From Mesorhizobium sp. AR10 (lineage in GTDB: Bacteria; Pseudomonadota; Alphaproteobacteria; Rhizobiales; Rhizobiaceae): DNA of 64,000 nucleotides. The position numbers were made by a program, and so were the translations under genes. Of the stretch, positions 43,565 to 51,963 are shown one piece after another. The notes beneath the pieces were generated by a model. It did not search any database and was not told the DNA's origin. It saw only the letters and a program-made list of their open reading frames with translations. Position 1 is the first letter of the stretch; each line of letters starts with the position of its first letter. Location of the stretch: NCBI RefSeq assembly GCF_024746795.1, contig NZ_CP080524.1:5434001-5498000 (forward strand), given 5' to 3'.

Positions 43565-44347
43565 TCAAGCCGCCAGCGCCGCCTCTGGCGGAAGCTTCGC
43601 TCCCGTCATGAAGGCGACGGCGTCGGACATCGTATATTGCTTGGGATCGATGACGCAGAGGCGACGGCCCAGCCGATGGATATGGATGCGATCCGCCACC
43701 TCGAAGACATGCGGCATGTTGTGGGAGATCAGCACGATCGGCAGGCCGCGCTTCTTGACGTCGAGGATCAGTTCGAGCACGCGGCGGCTCTCCTTGACGC
43801 CGAGGGCCGCCGTCGGCTCGTCCATGATGACGACCTTCGAACCGAAGGCAGCAGCGCGCGCCACCGCTACGCCCTGACGCTGGCCACCCGACAGCGTCTC
43901 GACGGCCTGGCTGATGTTCTGGATCGTCATCAGGCCGAGCTCGGTGAGCTTGTCGCGGGCGCGCTTTTCCATCGCCCGGCGGTCGAGCATCCGAAACCAT
44001 TGGCCGAGCAAGCCAGGTTTGCGGATTTCGCGGCCGAGGAACATGTTGTCGGCGATGGAGAGCGCCGGTGACAGGGCAAGGTTCTGGTAGACGGTTTCGA
44101 TGCCGGCATCGCGTGCCTCCATCGGCGACTTGAAGGACGTAACCTTGCCGTCAAGACGGATTTCGCCTTCATCAGCGGTGATGGCGCCGGAGATCGCCTT
44201 GATCAGCGACGACTTGCCGGCACCGTTGTCGCCGATCACCGCGAGGATTTCGCCGGCGTAGAGATCGAAATCCGCATTGTCGAGCGCGGTAACGCGGCCG
44301 TAACGCTTGACCAGACCGCGGGTCGTGAGGATGGGTTCGGGTGACAT
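43565..44347 (-). CDS. frcA: Fructose-type ABC importer ATPase (FrcA-like)
   Basis: A 260-residue single-domain sugar ABC ATPase. Walker A is GDNGAGKSSLI, the signature LSGGQRQGVAVARA and Walker B VVIMDEPTAALG. It lacks the second ABC copy found in RbsA-type proteins, as does FrcA of Sinorhizobium. The ATG overlaps the stop of the permease gene by one base. Sugar specificity is inferred from the locus; FrcBCA also carries ribose and mannose in Sinorhizobium. Confidence 0.87.
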   Translation of the reverse strand: MSPEPILTTRGLVKRYGRVTALDNADFDLYAGEILAVIGDNGAGKSSLIKAISGAITADEGEIRLDGKVTSFKSPMEARDAGIETVYQNLALSPALSIADNMFLGREIRKPGLLGQWFRMLDRRAMEKRARDKLTELGLMTIQNISQAVETLSGGQRQGVAVARAAAFGSKVVIMDEPTAALGVKESRRVLELILDVKKRGLPIVLISHNMPHVFEVADRIHIHRLGRRLCVIDPKQYTMSDAVAFMTGAKLPPEAALAA

Positions 44348-45504
44348 TAGCCTGCAACCTTTCTGATCCACTGATCAACCGCGACGGCACCGATGATGAG
44401 AACTCCGATCAGGAAGAACGTCCATTGCGGATCGGTGCCAATAAGCCGAAGCCCGAGCTGAAAGACGCCAACGATGAGCGCGCCGAAGATCATGCCGAGG
44501 ATCGAGCCGCGGCCGCCGAACAAGGAGGTGCCGCCGATCACCACGGCAGTGATGGATTCGATGTTGGCGAATGCGCCCGCCGTGGGCGACACCGAGCCGA
44601 TGCGGCCGATCAGCACCCAACCAGCGAAAGCGCAGATCAGGCCCGAGATCGTATAGACCTGGACCAACATGCGCGGCACGCGCACGCCGGACAGGTCGGC
44701 CGCGTCAGGATCGTCGCCCGTCGCGTAGACGTGCCGGCCCCAGGCCGTGTAGTTGAGAATATACCAGAGCAGCAAGACGAGCAGCACCATGGTGACAACG
44801 CCGAGCGTGATGGTCGCGCCGACGAGGGAGAGGCCGTCAAACAGCCATCTGACCGGCGGTACGTAGTCGCACACGAAATTCTGCCATAGGTGCCCGTCGC
44901 ATTTGAGCTTGTTGCCGAACAATTGCAGGAGCGGGGCCTGGGCCTCTACGTCCTGACCGCGGATCGTCTCGTTGCGGGAATAGAGGAAGTTGGCAGCCGA
45001 AAATATCTGCCAGGTGCCAAGCGTCACGATGAAGGGCGGCAACTTCATGTAAGCGATAAGGACGCCATTGATGAAACCGCACAGCGCGCCGCAACCAAAG
45101 CCGCAGAGAAGGGCAAACGGAACCGGCAAGCCATAGCGAAACGCGAATTGCCCCATCACCACCGACGACAGCACCATGATGGCGCCGACCGAAAGGTCGA
45201 TGCCGGCGGTGAGGACGACGAGGGTCTGCGCCGCCCCGATGATGCCGGTGATGGCCACCTGCTGAAGGATAAGCGTGAGCGCGAACCAGTTGAAGAATTT
45301 GGGGCCGGCGAGGATGCCGAAAACCAGGATCGACACCACCAGCACGATCAGCGGAACAGCCGCCTGGTTCGCATGGAGCGCATGCTGGAATTTTTCAATT
45401 GGCGACTTGCTGTGGGTATCGAAGCTCGCCACGGACGCGTCACTGTCAGCGAGACCCTTCTCGAACTCTTGCGGTCGCCCGGCGCTCGCCGATGCGTCGG
45501 TCAT
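44347..45504 (-). CDS. frcC: Fructose-type ABC importer permease (FrcC-like)
   Basis: A 385-residue inner membrane permease of the RbsC family with about ten membrane segments. A 45-residue cytoplasmic N-terminal tail precedes the first. Signature blocks are LVVLTAGIDLSVGAIMVLSS and VVIGGTSLFGGRGSILGM. The start at 45504 follows GGGAGGAATTGAG. An unusually long loop (about residues 195-235) with two cysteines (NKLKCDGHLWQNFVCDY) is likely periplasmic. Confidence 0.88.
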   Translation of the reverse strand: MTDASASAGRPQEFEKGLADSDASVASFDTHSKSPIEKFQHALHANQAAVPLIVLVVSILVFGILAGPKFFNWFALTLILQQVAITGIIGAAQTLVVLTAGIDLSVGAIMVLSSVVMGQFAFRYGLPVPFALLCGFGCGALCGFINGVLIAYMKLPPFIVTLGTWQIFSAANFLYSRNETIRGQDVEAQAPLLQLFGNKLKCDGHLWQNFVCDYVPPVRWLFDGLSLVGATITLGVVTMVLLVLLLWYILNYTAWGRHVYATGDDPDAADLSGVRVPRMLVQVYTISGLICAFAGWVLIGRIGSVSPTAGAFANIESITAVVIGGTSLFGGRGSILGMIFGALIVGVFQLGLRLIGTDPQWTFFLIGVLIIGAVAVDQWIRKVAG

Positions 45505-45610
45505 CTCAATTCCTCCCGCGATGTTGTTTCCTCCTTCGCGCAAAAGGGCGGCCTGGAGACCGCCCTCCCGCACGAAACGATATTCGCGCTCTTAGTCAGC
45601 GCGTGTCAAA

Positions 45611-46642
45611 TCAGCCCCAGCACTTGGCCAGGCCTTCCTTGGTGTCGATCGAGGGAACGCCTTCCACCGGATTGTCGGTGATCAGCGTGACGCCGGTGTC
45701 GAAGAAAGTCTTGCCTTCAGTCACCTTCGGCTTCTCGCCGGAGTCGGCGAACTTCTTGATGGCTTCCACGCCCATCGACGCCATCAGCAGCGGGTACTGC
45801 TGCGAGGTTCCACCGATGACGCCTTCGGCGACATTCTTCACACCCGGGCAGCCGCCGTCGACCGACATGATGAGAACATCCTTTTCCTTGCCGACCGCTT
45901 TGAGAGCTTCATAGGCACCCGCGGCCGCCGGCTCGTTGATGGTGTGGATGACGTTGATGGTGGGGTCCTTCTGCAGAAGGTTTTCCATGGCCTGACGGCC
46001 GCCTTCCGGATTGCCGTTGGTATAGTCGTGGCCGACGATGCGCGGATCGTCTTCGTCGCCGATCACGTTGACGTCCTTCACGTCGATGCCGAAGCCCTTC
46101 ATGAAGCCCTGGTCGCGCAACACGTCAACAGTGACTTGCTTGGTATTGATGTCGAGGAAGCCGATACGGGCGTCCTTGGCCTTGTCGCCGAGCTTGGCGG
46201 CGGCATAGGCGCCGATCAGCCGGCCGGCTTCGAAGTTGTCGGTGGCCATGGTCTGGTCGGCGGCATCGATCGGGTCAAGCGGTGTATCGAGCGCGATCAC
46301 GAGGATGCCGGCGTCACGCGCCTTCTTGATCGTGGGAACGATGGCCTTGCTGTCCGACGGAGTGATCAGAATGCCCTTGACGCCATCCGCGATGCAGGTT
46401 TCGACCGCCGCGACCTGGCCTTCATTGTCGCCGTCGTCCTTGCCGGCATAGGCCTTGAGGCTGACACCGAGTTCGGCGGCTTTGGCTGTGGCGCCTTCCT
46501 TCATCTTGACGAAGAAGGGATTGGTATCGGTTTTGGTAACCAGGCAGGCGCCGATGTCGGCGGCATATGCAGGGGCGGCCAATACAACAAGGGCAGTGGC
46601 GGTCGCGCCGAGCAACGCAGACTTCAGTACGGACGTTTTCAT
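45611..46642 (-). CDS. frcB: Fructose-type periplasmic sugar-binding protein (FrcB-like)
   Basis: A 343-residue protein. The signal peptide is [20 protein letters not shown] with cleavage after [11 protein letters not shown]. The mature part is a type I periplasmic binding fold: [16 protein letters not shown] and [20 protein letters not shown]. Cysteines at the N-terminus (GACLV) and C-terminus (AKCWG) may form disulfides. It is the first gene of the importer operon, with GGGAGGAG before the ATG, and faces the regulator gene. Confidence 0.9.
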   Translation of the reverse strand: MKTSVLKSALLGATATALVVLAAPAYAADIGACLVTKTDTNPFFVKMKEGATAKAAELGVSLKAYAGKDDGDNEGQVAAVETCIADGVKGILITPSDSKAIVPTIKKARDAGILVIALDTPLDPIDAADQTMATDNFEAGRLIGAYAAAKLGDKAKDARIGFLDINTKQVTVDVLRDQGFMKGFGIDVKDVNVIGDEDDPRIVGHDYTNGNPEGGRQAMENLLQKDPTINVIHTINEPAAAGAYEALKAVGKEKDVLIMSVDGGCPGVKNVAEGVIGGTSQQYPLLMASMGVEAIKKFADSGEKPKVTEGKTFFDTGVTLITDNPVEGVPSIDTKEGLAKCWG

Positions 46643-46761
46643 CAAGGTACTCCTCCCAGACAAGCCATGCAGCACCGGGCCACCCGGAGCCATCATGCAG
46701 GCGTTCGCGCACTCTTCCCAGACGAGCGCCCCTATGCTGACGAAACACCAATCGCGATCAC

Positions 46762-46799
46762 CTGTCAATAATTAAATCACTCTTATTTATTATTGACAG
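46762..46799. promoter_or_regulatory. Inverted-repeat operator between frcB and frcR
   Basis: CTGTCAATAAT (46762-46772) and ATTATTGACAG (46789-46799) are perfect inverted copies with a 16-base AT-rich spacer. Each arm contains TTGACA in the outward direction, so the repeat overlaps the probable -35 boxes of both divergent promoters. On the plus side a CATTCT hexamer lies 17 bases beyond. This is the expected site for the ROK regulator encoded next to it. Confidence 0.65.
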
Positions 46800-46859
46800 C
46801 CTTGCATCGTTCGCTCATTCTGGCCCAAAAGCATTGAGGGTAACGACGGGAGGAACAGG

Positions 46860-48086
46860 GTGGAGACCGGCATTGCGAGGCACGGTTCGCCCGAGGCAGC
46901 CGAAAGCCATATTCACCGCGGTACCAACCAGAGCGGCATGCGGGACCACAATGAGCGGCTGGTGCTGTCGCTGGTGCGTCAGCACGGTAGCCTGGCCAAA
47001 TCCGACATTGCGCGCATGACCGGACTTTCGGCCCAGACCGTCTCGGTGATCATGCGCGAGCTCGAGGAAGACAACCTGCTTGTCCGTCAGGCGCCGTTGC
47101 GCGGCAAGATCGGCCAACCATCCATTCCCATGGCGCTCAATCCCGACGGCGCCTATTTCATCGGCCTGAAGATCGGTCGCCGCAGCGCAGAACTGGTGCT
47201 GATCGATTTCCTCGGCAATGTGCGCTCGATGCTGCAGCATTCCTATCGCTATCCAGCACCGCGCGAGACGGTGGAATTCGTCACCTCCGGCATAAAGAAG
47301 ATGCGCGGTGAACTCACCCCGGCGCAGGACAAGCGCATTGCCGGACTGGGCATCGCCATGCCGTTCGAGTTGTGGAACTGGGCCGATACCGCGGGCGCGC
47401 CACGCGACATCATGGACGAATGGCGCCATCGCGATATCAGGGCCGACATCCAGTCGCAATGCGAATTTCCGGTCTATCTTCAGAACGACGCCACCTCGGC
47501 CTGCGGCGCCGAGCTGGTGTTCGGCCAGGCGGGTGCAGCACGCGACTTCGTCTATTTCTATATCGGCGCCTTTGCTGGCGGCGGCATCGTGCTGAACGGC
47601 CGGCTTTTTGGCGGTCCGACCGGCAATGCCGGCGCGCTGGGCTCGATGCCGGTGCCCGGACCGGATGGCAAGCCGGCGCAGCTGATCGACGTGGCATCGA
47701 TCGCCATGCTGGAGAAGGCGCTGAATGCACGCGGTGTCGAGGCTTCGCATCTATGGACCTCGCCTGGGGATTGGGGCGAGATCGGTGTCGAACTCGACAA
47801 CTGGATTACCACCGCTTCGCAGGCGCTCGCCTATGCGATCGTTGCGGCATGCTCGGTGATCGATTTCGAGGCAGCAGTGATCGACGGATGGATGCCGCTT
47901 GCCGTGCGCCGCCGGCTTGTCGACGCTGTCATCGAAGCCATCGGCACGATCGACGGCGAAGGCCTGAAACTTCCAACCGTTCGCGAAGGCACTGTCGGTA
48001 TTCATGCGCGGGCGCTGGGCGGCGCCAGCCTGCCGCTTTCCGAGCGCTTCCTCATCGGCTCGACGACGATTTCCAGGAGCACCTGA
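46860..48086 (+). CDS. frcR: ROK-family transcriptional regulator (FrcR-like)
   Basis: A 408-residue protein with an N-terminal winged helix-turn-helix (residues ~35-75: LVRQHGSLAKSDIARMTGLS) and a C-terminal ROK sugar-kinase-like domain (YIGAFAGGGIVLNGRLFGG, GNAGALGSMPV). The usual ROK zinc-binding cysteine cluster is not evident. GTG start follows GGGAGGAACAG. It is divergent from the importer and heads an operon with a mutarotase and a kinase, so it probably controls both arms in response to the transported sugar. Confidence 0.87.
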   Translation: METGIARHGSPEAAESHIHRGTNQSGMRDHNERLVLSLVRQHGSLAKSDIARMTGLSAQTVSVIMRELEEDNLLVRQAPLRGKIGQPSIPMALNPDGAYFIGLKIGRRSAELVLIDFLGNVRSMLQHSYRYPAPRETVEFVTSGIKKMRGELTPAQDKRIAGLGIAMPFELWNWADTAGAPRDIMDEWRHRDIRADIQSQCEFPVYLQNDATSACGAELVFGQAGAARDFVYFYIGAFAGGGIVLNGRLFGGPTGNAGALGSMPVPGPDGKPAQLIDVASIAMLEKALNARGVEASHLWTSPGDWGEIGVELDNWITTASQALAYAIVAACSVIDFEAAVIDGWMPLAVRRRLVDAVIEAIGTIDGEGLKLPTVREGTVGIHARALGGASLPLSERFLIGSTTISRST

Positions 48087-48533
48087 ATGCTGATCGGAAT
48101 CCCGGCGCTGCTCGGTCCGGAGCTTCTGGCGACATTGCGCGCCATGGGCCATGGCGACGAGATCGCCCTTGTCGACGGAAACTATCCGGCCGAAGAGCAG
48201 GCAAACCGGCTCATCCGGGCTGACGGTCATCATCTTCTTCCAGTGCTCGACGCCATATTGAGCGTTTTGCCGGTGGACGACGTCGTGCCGGAGGCGCTGT
48301 TTCGCGCCTCCGTCAAAGGAAACCCCTCGCTTGCCGATCCCGTCCACCACGAGATGGAGGCAATCTGCGCCAAGCGCGCGCCGGGCCGCAAAGTGGTTGC
48401 GTTGGCCGGAGCCGACTTCTATGCACGGGTCCGGTCCGCGCATGCTATCGTCGCCACCAGCGAGCCACGGCTCTACGCCAACATCATCATCCGCAAGGGC
48501 GTGATTTACCCGCCGGAGGCCAAGACACCATGA
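48087..48533 (+). CDS. RbsD/FucU-family sugar mutarotase
   Basis: A 148-residue protein of the RbsD/FucU fold, which speeds conversion between sugar anomers or ring forms. Family features are LLGPELLATLRAMGHGDEI at the start, LVDGNYPA, and the C-terminal ANIIIRKGVIYPP. It is closer in form to FucU than to RbsD. The start directly follows the stop of frcR and its own stop overlaps the kinase start (ATGA). Substrate is unknown, but the position points to the imported sugar. Confidence 0.87.
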   Translation: MLIGIPALLGPELLATLRAMGHGDEIALVDGNYPAEEQANRLIRADGHHLLPVLDAILSVLPVDDVVPEALFRASVKGNPSLADPVHHEMEAICAKRAPGRKVVALAGADFYARVRSAHAIVATSEPRLYANIIIRKGVIYPPEAKTP

Positions 48534-49453
48534 TCCTTTGCTGCGGCGAAGCCCTCATCGACATGTTGCCGCGCACCACAACGGAGGGCGAGCCGGCCTT
48601 TGCCCCTTATGTCGGCGGCGCGGTGTTCAACACGGCAATCGCGCTTGGCCGGCTGGGCGCGCCAGCCGGGTTCTTTTCCGGCCTGTCGTCGGATCTGTTC
48701 GGCGGCCAGTTCAGGGATGCGCTGGGGGCCAGCAAGGTCAGTTCCACCTATGCACACACATCGCCCCGGCCGACCACGCTTGCCTTCGTGCGGCTGAACA
48801 ACGGCCAGGCGACCTACACCTTCTATGACGAAAACACGGCCGGTCGCATGCTGACCATCGAGGACCTGCCGGAACTCGGCAGCGAGATCGAAGCCATGCT
48901 GTTCGGCGCCATCAGCCTGATCTCGGAGCCGGCCGGGGCAGCCTATGAGGAGTTCATGAAGCGCGAGCATGAGCACCGCGTGATGATGATCGACCCCAAC
49001 ATCCGGCCGAATTTCATTCCCGACAAGGCCAAGCACCTCAGGCGCATCCGCTCGATGATGGCGATGGCCGACATCGTCAAACTGTCGGACGAGGACCTCA
49101 ACTGGTTCGGCGAAGCCGGCTCGCATGAGGACGTCATCCGCAACTGGCTGGATCGCGGCCCGAAGCTGATTGTCGTCACCCATGGCAGCGAAGGCGCCGT
49201 CGGCTACACCAGGGATCACGCCGTCACGGTCATGCCGGAAAAGGTCAAGGTGGTCGATACCGTCGGCGCCGGCGACACGTTCAACGCCGGCATCCTGGCC
49301 TCCTTGCACGAGCAAGGCATGCTGTCGAAGACGGCAATAGCCGGCCTGCCGAAAGACGCCATCGTCAAGGCGCTGGTGCTTGGCAACAAGGCCGCCGCAG
49401 TGACCGTGTCGCGGGCCGGCGCCAATCCGCCCTGGCGGCATGAAATCGCCTGA
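48530..49453 (+). CDS. frcK: PfkB-family sugar kinase (probable fructokinase)
   Basis: A 307-residue ribokinase-like enzyme. The N-terminal PfkB signature is FAPYVGGAVFNTAIALGRLG and the C-terminal one is KVVDTVGAGDTFNAG, with the catalytic Asp in GAGDTF. Expected to phosphorylate the imported sugar; fructokinase is the likeliest choice because of the FrcBCA importer. Overlaps the mutarotase stop by four bases. Ribokinase-type alternatives cannot be excluded. Confidence 0.87.
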   Translation: MILCCGEALIDMLPRTTTEGEPAFAPYVGGAVFNTAIALGRLGAPAGFFSGLSSDLFGGQFRDALGASKVSSTYAHTSPRPTTLAFVRLNNGQATYTFYDENTAGRMLTIEDLPELGSEIEAMLFGAISLISEPAGAAYEEFMKREHEHRVMMIDPNIRPNFIPDKAKHLRRIRSMMAMADIVKLSDEDLNWFGEAGSHEDVIRNWLDRGPKLIVVTHGSEGAVGYTRDHAVTVMPEKVKVVDTVGAGDTFNAGILASLHEQGMLSKTAIAGLPKDAIVKALVLGNKAAAVTVSRAGANPPWRHEIA

Positions 49454-49499
49454 CCGGACCACGATCGGGCAAGAGTAGGCTCCGTTGGCCGATCACTTT

Positions 49500-49595
49500 A
49501 TGTTTCGCCCGGCTGGACGGACGCGATACACGGACTGGATCACGCCCGACGAAGCCCGGATTTCCGGCATCTGGCAAGAACTGGTCGAAAAATAG
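49500..49595 (+). CDS. Possible 31-residue small protein
   Basis: A short frame, MFRPAGRTRYTDWITP then DEARISGIWQELVEK, ends with TAG. The composition (Trp, Tyr, Arg, no hydrophobic segment) looks protein-like, but no ribosome site precedes it and its length gives little statistical weight. It sits in the 256-bp gap between the kinase and the aminotransferase genes; nothing else is evident there. Confidence 0.25.
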   Translation: MFRPAGRTRYTDWITPDEARISGIWQELVEK

Positions 49596-49709
49596 AGGTA
49601 ACAGGCTGCGACACTTGAGCAATTCGCGGTTTTGTCCATGCGACTTTCTCGGCTGGCGCAACTCTGATACCAGCGGCCAATTATCTGGCTAACCCATTTT
49701 GAGGCCGAC

Positions 49710-50852
49710 ATGCAGTTTATCGATCTTGGCGCGCAGCGCGAACGAATCCGCGACCGGCTGAAAGCGGCGATCGACCGCGTCGTCGACGAGGGGCGCTATA
49801 TCCTCGGACCCCAGGTGACCGAATTCGAGAACAAGCTCGCTGCCTATATCGGCACCAAGCATGTAGTTGCCTGCGCCAACGGCACCGACGCGCTGCTGCT
49901 GCCGCTGTTTGCGGCCGGCATCGGCCCGGGTGACGCGGTGTTCGTGCCGAGCTTTACCTTCGCCGCGACGGCGGAAGTGGTGGCGCTGGCCAAGGCCGAG
50001 CCGGTTTTCGTCGATGTCGATCCCAACACCTACAATATCGACATTGCCAGCCTCGAGGCGGCTATCGCCATGATCAAGAAGGAAGGCCGGCTAAGGCCGA
50101 AGGCGATCATTCCCGTCGACCTGTTCGGCCTCGCTGCCGACTACGAGGCGATCATGGCCATTGCCAACCGCGAAGGGCTGATGGTCATCGAGGACGCCGC
50201 CCAGTCGATGGGCGGCTCGGTAGACGGCAAGATGTGCGGTTCGTTCGGCGCAGTCGGCTCGACCAGCTTCTATCCGGCCAAGCCGCTCGGCTGCTATGGC
50301 GACGGCGGCGCGATGTTCACCAACGACGATGCACTGGCAGAACAGCTGCGCTCCTTTGCCTTCCACGGCAAGGGCGAGACGCAATATGACAATGTCCGCG
50401 TCGGCATCAATTCGCGGCTCGACACGTTGCAGGCGGCGATCCTGATCGAGAAGCTGGCCATCCTCGAAGACGAGATGGTCGTCCGGCAAGTCGTGGCAAA
50501 GCGCTATGCCGACGGTCTCGGCGATATCGTGACGGCGGCGCGCAATCTGGACGGCAGCCGTTCGGCCTGGGCGCAATATGCGATCGAGACGCCGAAGCGC
50601 GACGGGCTGAAGGCACATCTCGGGGAAAAAGGCATTCCTTCCGTCATCTACTACGTGAAGCCGCTGCACAGTCAGGTCGCCTATCGCGACTATCCGCGCA
50701 CGCCGACCGGCCTTGCCGTTTCGGAGGAATTGCCGAAGCGCATCCTGTGCCTGCCCATGCACCCTTATCTCAGCGAAGCCGACCAGGACCGGATCATCGA
50801 GACGATCCGCAACTACATCGGCTCGAATTCAGCGCACGTCGCAGCCGCGTAG
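49710..50852 (+). CDS. DegT/DnrJ/EryC1 sugar aminotransferase
   Basis: A 380-residue PLP enzyme that aminates nucleotide-linked keto-sugars or similar for glycan synthesis. The PLP lysine is in TSFYPAKPLGCYGDGGA, and the entry motif ANGTDALLLPLFAAG is typical. It resembles WbpE/WlbE-type enzymes that act on UDP-GlcNAc-derived keto acids. GAGG five bases before the ATG. It is the first gene of the polysaccharide region, and the adjacent repeat and hairpin follow its stop. Confidence 0.88.
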   Translation: MQFIDLGAQRERIRDRLKAAIDRVVDEGRYILGPQVTEFENKLAAYIGTKHVVACANGTDALLLPLFAAGIGPGDAVFVPSFTFAATAEVVALAKAEPVFVDVDPNTYNIDIASLEAAIAMIKKEGRLRPKAIIPVDLFGLAADYEAIMAIANREGLMVIEDAAQSMGGSVDGKMCGSFGAVGSTSFYPAKPLGCYGDGGAMFTNDDALAEQLRSFAFHGKGETQYDNVRVGINSRLDTLQAAILIEKLAILEDEMVVRQVVAKRYADGLGDIVTAARNLDGSRSAWAQYAIETPKRDGLKAHLGEKGIPSVIYYVKPLHSQVAYRDYPRTPTGLAVSEELPKRILCLPMHPYLSEADQDRIIETIRNYIGSNSAHVAAA

Positions 50853-50856
50853 AGCC

Positions 50857-50954
50857 TGTCCATCCCGATGGAATCGGGATGGGAGCATGATCTTTTCCGA
50901 AAACTAGATTCCACTTTTGCTTCCGCGGACCTTCGGTTCGGGATCACGCTCTAG
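50857..50954. repeat. Rhizobial intergenic repeat, copy A
   Basis: A ~98-base unit: a 9-bp hairpin (CATCCCGAT/ATCGGGATG, 50861-50881), then GATCTTTTCCGAAAA and CGGTTCGGGATCACGCTCT. The outer parts are inverted (GAGCATGATC ... GATCACGCTC). Copy B is at 59117-59226 in the same orientation. The hairpin could also terminate transcription of the aminotransferase gene. Confidence 0.75.
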
Positions 50955-51963
50955 GAGCGGTTCACGATTTGACGGACTCGAAGGGGATTCCAGATTTGTG
51001 GGTTTGTGATTCAAGATGCTGGCTGGATTGGAGGCCAGCATCTGATGGCGCGACCTCTTTCCAATGATCTTCGCGAACGGGTCGCGGCGGCCGTATTGAG
51101 TGGCGAGAGCCGCCGATCGGCCGCGAAACGGTTCGGCATTGCGGTTTCGACGGTAGTTAAGTTATCGCAAGGCTCGGTTGCGCCGGGCAGGATGGGTGGA
51201 CATCGCGAGGGGTGCTGGAGCCGCATATGTGCCCTTCATCGAGGCACGTAGGCGTGAGACACCGCATCTGACGCTACACAGCCTGAAGGATGAGTTGGCT
51301 GGTCGAGGTGTGGAAGGTCTCCCACAACGCGGTGTGGCTGTTCCTGCGCCATGAGAGCCTGAGCTTTAAAAACGCTGTTCGGCCCTTTGAGCAGACACGC
51401 GCTGATATTGCCGCAGGCGCCAGCGTTGGCGATCTTGGCAGGCAGGCCTCGATCCGCAGTGCCTGGTCTTCATCGATGAGACTTGGATGAAGACCAACAT
51501 GGCTCCGCTGCGAGGTTGGGGGCCAAAGGGCAAGCGACTGCGCGGCTTAGCTCCGCACGGCCACTGGCGCGCGCTGACCTTCCTCGGCGCGCTGCGCCGG
51601 GATCGGCTCGCGGCACCTTGCGTCTTCGATGGATCAACGGCCAATGCTTCCGCGCCTATGTCGAGTAGCAGCTCATCAACGTGTTGAAGCCCGGCCATCT
51701 CGGAAGTCATAAGTCGAAGGGCCATTAGGCAGATGATCAAGGCTGCCGGCGCCATGCTTTGGCACCTGCCGCCCTACTCTCCGGACCTCGATCCGATCGA
51801 GCAGGCCTTCGCCAAGATCAAACACTGGATGCACCAAGTTCAGAAATCACCGTCGAGGACACTTGGCGCCACATCGGCCACCTCGTCGAAACGATCGAGG
51901 CCGCCGAATGCAAGAACTACTCCGCAAACGCCGGATACGCTCCCGTCAAAACGTGAAAGACTC
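50954..51963 (+). mobile_element. IS630-family insertion sequence (degraded)
   Basis: About 1010 bp bounded by TA on each side inside CTAG. Ends are imperfect inverted repeats: GGAGCGGTTCACGATTTGACG on the left and its counterpart, containing CGTCAAAACGTGAAAG, on the right (51944-51963). IS630 elements duplicate TA on insertion. The target TA lies at the end of repeat copy A and just after the O-antigen ligase stop codon. The single transposase gene is broken. Confidence 0.8.
51045..51956 (+). pseudogene. IS630-family transposase, multiply frameshifted
   Basis: The coding parts of one transposase are spread over three frames. MARPLSNDLRERVAAAVLSG (helix-turn-helix domain) opens it at 51045. 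Further parts are NAVWLFLRHESLSFKN (51290-), LVFIDETWMKTNMAPLRGWG (about 51460-, first catalytic Asp), LWHLPPYSPDLDPIEQAFAK (51760-, second Asp and Glu of the DDE triad) and HIGHLVETIEAAECKNY ending near 51956. At least four frame changes separate them, so the element cannot make its own transposase. Confidence 0.88.
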
